DNA from: Streptomyces sp. WMMC940
GTDB lineage: Bacteria; Actinomycetota; Actinomycetes; Streptomycetales; Streptomycetaceae
NCBI RefSeq assembly: GCF_027460265.1
Contig: NZ_JAPZBC010000001.1
Span: 6,746,001 to 6,810,000 of the forward strand
Direction of reading: 5' to 3'
DNA length: 64,000 nt
Notes under the pieces: generated by a model
The model's database searches: none
Seen by the model: only the letters and a program-made list of their open reading frames with translations
What the model was told of the DNA's origin: nothing
Position numbers and translations under genes: made by a program
Part shown: one piece after another, positions 59,931-64,000 of the stretch
How the letters are laid out: each line of letters opens with the position of its first letter
How positions within the stretch are numbered: the first letter of the stretch is position 1

Positions 59931-61163
59931 ATGCACATCGACCTGCTCGATCCGGAGCCCTTCGGCCGCAACGAGTTCTGGCCCGTCTTCACCTGGCTGC
60001 GCGCCAACGACCCCGTCCACCGGCACCCCGGGCCCGGCCGTGGGGACGAGGGCTTCTGGGTGCTCAGCAAGCACCGCGACATCGTGCGGGTGTACGCCGA
60101 CAGCGACACGTTCAGCTCCGCCCTGGGGATGCGGCTCGGCAGCGACCCCGCAGCCGTCACCGCCGTCACCCAGCGCATGCTGATCGTGTCCGACGCGCCC
60201 CACCACACCCGGCTCAAGCGGGCCCTCTACCAGGCGTTCGCGCCCCAGCAGATGCCACGGCTGGAAGCCCTCGTCACCCGTGTCGTCGCCGAACTCGTCG
60301 CCGAGGCGGCCGAACTGGACGAGCTGGACTTCATCGACCTGGCCAAGCAGCTCCCCAACAGGGTGGTCTGCGCCATGATGGGCATCCCCCGCGCCGACTG
60401 GGCGTGGATCGGGGCGCTCACCACCGACGCGTTCGACTCCCCGGACGAGTCCGTGCGCAGCAACGCCCACTCGGAGATCTTCCTCTACTTCATGGAACTG
60501 CTTGCCGAGCGGCGGGCCCGCCCCGGCGACGACCTGGTGAGCCAGATCGCCCACGACACCCTCGTCGACGAGGGCGACGGAACCGCACGGCCCCTCAGCG
60601 ACGAGGAGATCGTCTTCAACTGCAACGGCGTGCTCTCCGGTGCCAACGAGACCACGCGCTACTCGGCCGCCGGCGCGGTGCACATGTTCGCGCAACTGCC
60701 GGAACAGTGGGAGCTGCTGCGGAGCCTGGGGCCCGCCGGGATCGCGCCCGCCGTCGAGGAGATCCTGCGCTGGACCACACCGGGTGTGCACGCCTTGCGC
60801 ACCGCCCTGCGCGACACCGAGGTCAATGGGACGCCCATCGCCGCCGGCGACCGGGTCACGCTGTGGAACGTCTCCGCCAACCGCGACGAGGACGTCTTCA
60901 CCGACCCGCACGCCTTCCGCGTCGACAGGCGGCCGAACCGGCACGTCGCCTTCGGCCACGGACGCCACCTCTGCCTCGGGGCCCGGCTCGCCCGCTTCGA
61001 ACTCGGCGCCCTGCTCACCGAGATGCTCGGCAGGCTCGACGGGTTCGAACTGACCGGACCCGCGCTCTTCAACTCGTCCAACTTCACCTGGGGCATCAGG
61101 AGCCTCCCGGTGCGGCTGCTGCGCAGCCGAGTCCCCGCACCCCGAGAAAGGGCCGCGCTGTGA
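59931..61163 (+). CDS. Cytochrome P450 (candidate PCP-tethered beta-hydroxylase)
   Basis: The 410-residue protein is a bacterial class I P450. The heme Cys is C348 in FGHGRHLCLGARLA, the I-helix reads SGANETTRYSAA, and EEILRWTTPG is the ExxR segment. It starts at ATG 59931 with GGAG 6 bases upstream and ends in GTGA overlap with NRPS2. A standalone P450 next to an A-PCP didomain and thioesterase typically hydroxylates the carrier-bound amino acid at the beta carbon; here that would give beta-hydroxytryptophan. Alternative roles such as ring hydroxylation cannot be excluded from the sequence alone. Ferredoxin and reductase genes are not seen. Confidence 0.9.
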   Translation: MHIDLLDPEPFGRNEFWPVFTWLRANDPVHRHPGPGRGDEGFWVLSKHRDIVRVYADSDTFSSALGMRLGSDPAAVTAVTQRMLIVSDAPHHTRLKRALYQAFAPQQMPRLEALVTRVVAELVAEAAELDELDFIDLAKQLPNRVVCAMMGIPRADWAWIGALTTDAFDSPDESVRSNAHSEIFLYFMELLAERRARPGDDLVSQIAHDTLVDEGDGTARPLSDEEIVFNCNGVLSGANETTRYSAAGAVHMFAQLPEQWELLRSLGPAGIAPAVEEILRWTTPGVHALRTALRDTEVNGTPIAAGDRVTLWNVSANRDEDVFTDPHAFRVDRRPNRHVAFGHGRHLCLGARLARFELGALLTEMLGRLDGFELTGPALFNSSNFTWGIRSLPVRLLRSRVPAPRERAAL

Positions 61164-64000
61164 CCACCGCACTGACCGACTTCAACCGCACCGACACGGA
61201 CTTCCCCCGCACCGGCTACCCGGAACTCCTGGCCGCGCAGGCCGCCCGTACCCCTGCGGCCCCCGCCCTGGTGCACGGCGGCCGGGTCTGGACGTTCGAG
61301 GAGCTGGAGACCGCCACCAACCGGCTGGCGCACGCCCTGGTCGCGCGGGGCGCCGGACCCGGTGAACGGATCGGACTGTGCTATCCGCGCGGGGCCGACC
61401 ACGTCATCGGATCCCTCGGGATCCTGAAGACGGGCTCCGCGATAGTGGCGCTCGATCCGGTCAACCCCGACGAGCGGCTCACCGCGATGATCGACGACGC
61501 GGGGCCCCTGCTGGTGCTCACGCCCCCCGAGATCGCCGCGCGGCTGCCCGAGGACGTGGCCCGCGCCGAGGTGGCCACCGCCGGTCTCGACCGGCCCGGC
61601 ACCCCGGTCGGCGTGGCCACCGGCCCCGACACCGTCAGCCACCTCATCTACACCTCCGGGTCCACCGGCACCCCCAAGGCCGTTCTGGAGCGGCACGGCG
61701 CACTCACCAACCTGGTGCACTGGACCGCCCGTGCCTACGGGGTGCGCCCCGGTGACCGGGCGTCCTGGATGTCGACACCGGGCTTCGCCGTGCAGATCAT
61801 GGAGTGGCTGCCCTATCTGCCCCTCGGCGCCGCCGTCCACATCCCCGAGGGGGGCCGGGCGCAGACGCCGGAGCAGATCCGCGACTGGCTCGCCGCCGAG
61901 CGCATCACCCACACCATGCTGGTCGCCGCGCTCGCCGAGCCCGTCTGGGCGCTCGACTGGCCGGCGGACACCGCGCTGCGTGTCCTGGTGACGACGGCGG
62001 AGCGCGTGCACTCCTGGCCGCCCACCGACACGCCGTTCCGGGTCGTGATGACATACGGAACCACCGAGACCACCAACGTCCTGACCTGCCTCGATCTCGG
62101 CGCGGGCGTCGACTTCACCAGCCAGGCCACCCCCGAGGCGATCCGCACGACCCGTCAGGTCCCGGTCGGCGTGCCCATCGCCAACATGCGGGTGCACCTG
62201 CTGGACGAACACGACCGGCCGGTCCCCGACGGAGAGGTGGGGCGGCTCCACGTCTCCGGCGCCGGCGTGGCCGCCGGCTACCACGGCCGCCCCGATCTCA
62301 CCGCGGCGAAGTTCCGCACGGGCGTCGCCGTCGACGGCGATCCGCACCCGGTGCTGTACGACACCGGGGACCTGGCGCGCCGCCGCGAGGACGGCGCCGT
62401 CGAACTCCTCGGCCGCTCCGACGCCCAGGTGAAGATCCGCGGCTTCCGGGTCGAACTCGGCGAGGTCGAGACCCATGTGGCCCGGGGCGACGGTGTCTCC
62501 GAGGCCGTCGTGGTGGTCCACGAACGCGCCGCCGACGACCGGCGGCTGGTGGCGTACGTCGCCGCGGAGCCCGGCACGGACCCGGGCCCCGCGGGGATCC
62601 GGGCCGCCGTGGCCCGCACCCTGCCCTACTACATGGTGCCGTCCGCGGTCGTCGTCCTGCCCGCCCTGCCCCGCCTGGCCAACGGCAAGGTCGACCGGCG
62701 CGCCCTCCCCGAACCGCCCGAGCCCCACGACGGCGTCGGCACCGGATACGAGCCCCCGCGCAACGAGGTCGAGGACGGGCTCGTCCGGCTGTGGGCCGGG
62801 GCGTTCCGCACCGAGGTCGTCGGCATCCACGACAACTTCTTCGACCTCGGCGGCCACTCGCTGCTCGCCTTCCAGCTGATCGACGAGATCCGCCGGCGCT
62901 ACGGCGTCGAGCTGAGCCTGTCCGACCTGTCCTCCCGCCCGACCGTCGCCGAACTGGGCGAGATCGTCACGACCCGGCGCGAGGGCGGACGGGACGGCTT
63001 CGGCGGACTGCCCGCCATCGTGCCCGACCCGGCCGGCCGCTTCGCGCCCTTCCCGCTGACCGAGAGCCAGCAGGCACTGTGGATCGGCCGCGGCGGGCTC
63101 GTCGACCTCGGCAACGTCGGCTGCCACGGCTACTTCGAGTGGGAGAGCGAGCGCCTCGACGTACCCCGCTTCGAGACCGCATGGCGCCTCCTCGTCGACC
63201 GCCATGACGCCCTGCGCACCCGCATCCTCCCCGACGGCACCCAGCAGGTGTACGAGGAGGTCCCCGACTACGACATCCCCGTCACCGATCTCGGCACGCT
63301 GGACCCGGACGCCCGCGAGGCGGAGCTCGCCGTCCTGCGGGACCGGCTGTCCCACCAGGTCCTCGACGCCGACAGCTGGCCCCTGTTCGACGTGCGGATC
63401 AGCCTGCTCGGCGGCGGCCGCGCCCGGATCCACCTCTGCCTCGACTTCCTCGTCGCCGACGCCTGGAGCTACTTCCAGGTCCTCGTGCCGGACCTCGTCG
63501 CGTACTACGCCGACCCGACAGCCCAACTCCCGCCGCTGGAGCTGACGTTCCGCGACTACGTGCTGGCCGTCGGGGACTCCCTGCGGGACAGCGAGCTCTA
63601 CCGCCGCTCCGAGTGGTACTGGCGGGACCGCCTCGCCGGACTGCCGCCCGCGCCGGAGCTCCCCGAGCGCCCGGCGGACGCCCCGGAACTGCCGGTCCGC
63701 TTCGAACGGCTCAGCCACGTCGTCCCCGCCGACCTGTGGAACCGCATCCAGGACCATGCCGGCGACCGCAAGATCACCGCGTCCGGAGTGCTCGCCGCCG
63801 CCTATGCGGAGATCCTCGGCAGGGCCTGCGGGCAGGCCAGGTTCACCGTCAACTTCCCGCTCTTCAACCGGCTTCCGCTGCACCCGCAGGTCAACTCGCT
63901 GCTCGCGGACACCACGACGACCCTGCTGCTCGCCGTCGAGCAGGAGGCCACCACCTTCGCCGGCCGCGCGCAGGCCGTCCAGCGGCGCCTGTGGGCGGAC
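61160..64000 (+). CDS. NRPS with A (atypical)-PCP-Cy domains, cut by window edge
   Basis: The 947 codons in the window encode an adenylation domain (about residues 20-535), a PCP (about 545-610, Ser567 in FFDLGGHSLLAF) and a heterocyclisation domain starting near 630 (PFPLTESQQALWIGR). The Cy signature DxxxxDxxS is complete at D762, D767 and S770. In the A domain, the Asp235 position is Ala (PGFAVQIMEW), so the usual amino-group anchor is missing; this is typical for acids without an alpha-amino group. Cy domains close Ser/Thr/Cys side chains into oxazolines or thiazolines. No N-terminal condensation domain is present, so this is a starter module. GTG 61160 overlaps the P450 stop by four bases. 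More domains or modules lie beyond 64000. Confidence 0.92.
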   Translation, partial: MTTALTDFNRTDTDFPRTGYPELLAAQAARTPAAPALVHGGRVWTFEELETATNRLAHALVARGAGPGERIGLCYPRGADHVIGSLGILKTGSAIVALDPVNPDERLTAMIDDAGPLLVLTPPEIAARLPEDVARAEVATAGLDRPGTPVGVATGPDTVSHLIYTSGSTGTPKAVLERHGALTNLVHWTARAYGVRPGDRASWMSTPGFAVQIMEWLPYLPLGAAVHIPEGGRAQTPEQIRDWLAAERITHTMLVAALAEPVWALDWPADTALRVLVTTAERVHSWPPTDTPFRVVMTYGTTETTNVLTCLDLGAGVDFTSQATPEAIRTTRQVPVGVPIANMRVHLLDEHDRPVPDGEVGRLHVSGAGVAAGYHGRPDLTAAKFRTGVAVDGDPHPVLYDTGDLARRREDGAVELLGRSDAQVKIRGFRVELGEVETHVARGDGVSEAVVVVHERAADDRRLVAYVAAEPGTDPGPAGIRAAVARTLPYYMVPSAVVVLPALPRLANGKVDRRALPEPPEPHDGVGTGYEPPRNEVEDGLVRLWAGAFRTEVVGIHDNFFDLGGHSLLAFQLIDEIRRRYGVELSLSDLSSRPTVAELGEIVTTRREGGRDGFGGLPAIVPDPAGRFAPFPLTESQQALWIGRGGLVDLGNVGCHGYFEWESERLDVPRFETAWRLLVDRHDALRTRILPDGTQQVYEEVPDYDIPVTDLGTLDPDAREAELAVLRDRLSHQVLDADSWPLFDVRISLLGGGRARIHLCLDFLVADAWSYFQVLVPDLVAYYADPTAQLPPLELTFRDYVLAVGDSLRDSELYRRSEWYWRDRLAGLPPAPELPERPADAPELPVRFERLSHVVPADLWNRIQDHAGDRKITASGVLAAAYAEILGRACGQARFTVNFPLFNRLPLHPQVNSLLADTTTTLLLAVEQEATTFAGRAQAVQRRLWAD

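Overview
The window is very GC-rich, with strong third-position GC bias, purine-rich ribosome binding sites, many candidate leaderless starts and only one TTA codon seen. With its DUF6643, TerD-type, SARP, ROK and RsbW-like proteins it looks like a Streptomyces (or close relative) chromosome. I saw no rRNA, tRNA, insertion sequence, prophage or CRISPR array. 53 protein genes are called. The first (etfA) and the last (an NRPS) are cut by the window edges.

About 1-49 kb is mostly ordinary accessory metabolism. 0-4 kb: end of etfA, an HpcH/HpaI-like aldolase with a good -35/-10 pair, and a LacI regulator divergent from a ROK sugar kinase with a perfect operator-like palindrome between them. 4-22 kb: a secreted DUF4394 protein, an amidase, a P-loop/NUDIX fusion, an MBL hydrolase, an M20 peptidase, a geranylgeranyl-reductase-like flavoprotein, a mycothiol-dependent enzyme, an MFS/ROK divergent pair, a methyltransferase, an RsbW-like ATPase, a Cds1-like cysteine desulfhydrase, and two SRPBCC proteins with a DeoR regulator. 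22.8-27.7 kb: a large membrane protein with a C-terminal GHSQGS nucleophile elbow (and the only TTA codon) converges on, and overlaps, a beta-helix/AAA+ fusion protein. 28-41 kb: MOSC, DUF6643, TerD, HpnB-like glycosyltransferase, glutamate racemase-like, Lnt, NUDIX, a 3-hydroxybutyrate dehydrogenase-like SDR next to a GAF/PucR regulator and an MHS-family transporter, and an ABM monooxygenase.

41.8-50.4 kb is a polyol/glycerol-type ABC importer operon (zinc alcohol dehydrogenase, lipoprotein, two permeases, two complementary half-degenerate ATPases), divergent from an AcoR-like activator whose AAA+ core lacks its catalytic motifs.

From about 50.5 kb to the right edge lies a biosynthetic gene cluster. 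Leftward: RebH/PrnA-type tryptophan halogenase, flavin reductase, cation/proton antiporter. Rightward: SARP activator, aldehyde dehydrogenase, A-PCP NRPS didomain, thioesterase, MbtH-like protein, cytochrome P450, then an A-PCP-Cy NRPS running off the edge. Four heptads at exact 11-bp spacing precede the SARP gene. Together the genes suggest that halogenated tryptophan is loaded, beta-hydroxylated, released, cleaved to an indole aldehyde and oxidised to an indole carboxylate. An adenylation domain lacking the amino-group-binding Asp could then activate it as a starter and pass it to a heterocyclisation domain, a logic resembling tambromycin-type lipid-free indole-oxazoline peptides. This reading is inference.

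Several intergenic spacers carry GC-rich minisatellites (17-46 bp units) and long perfect hairpins.
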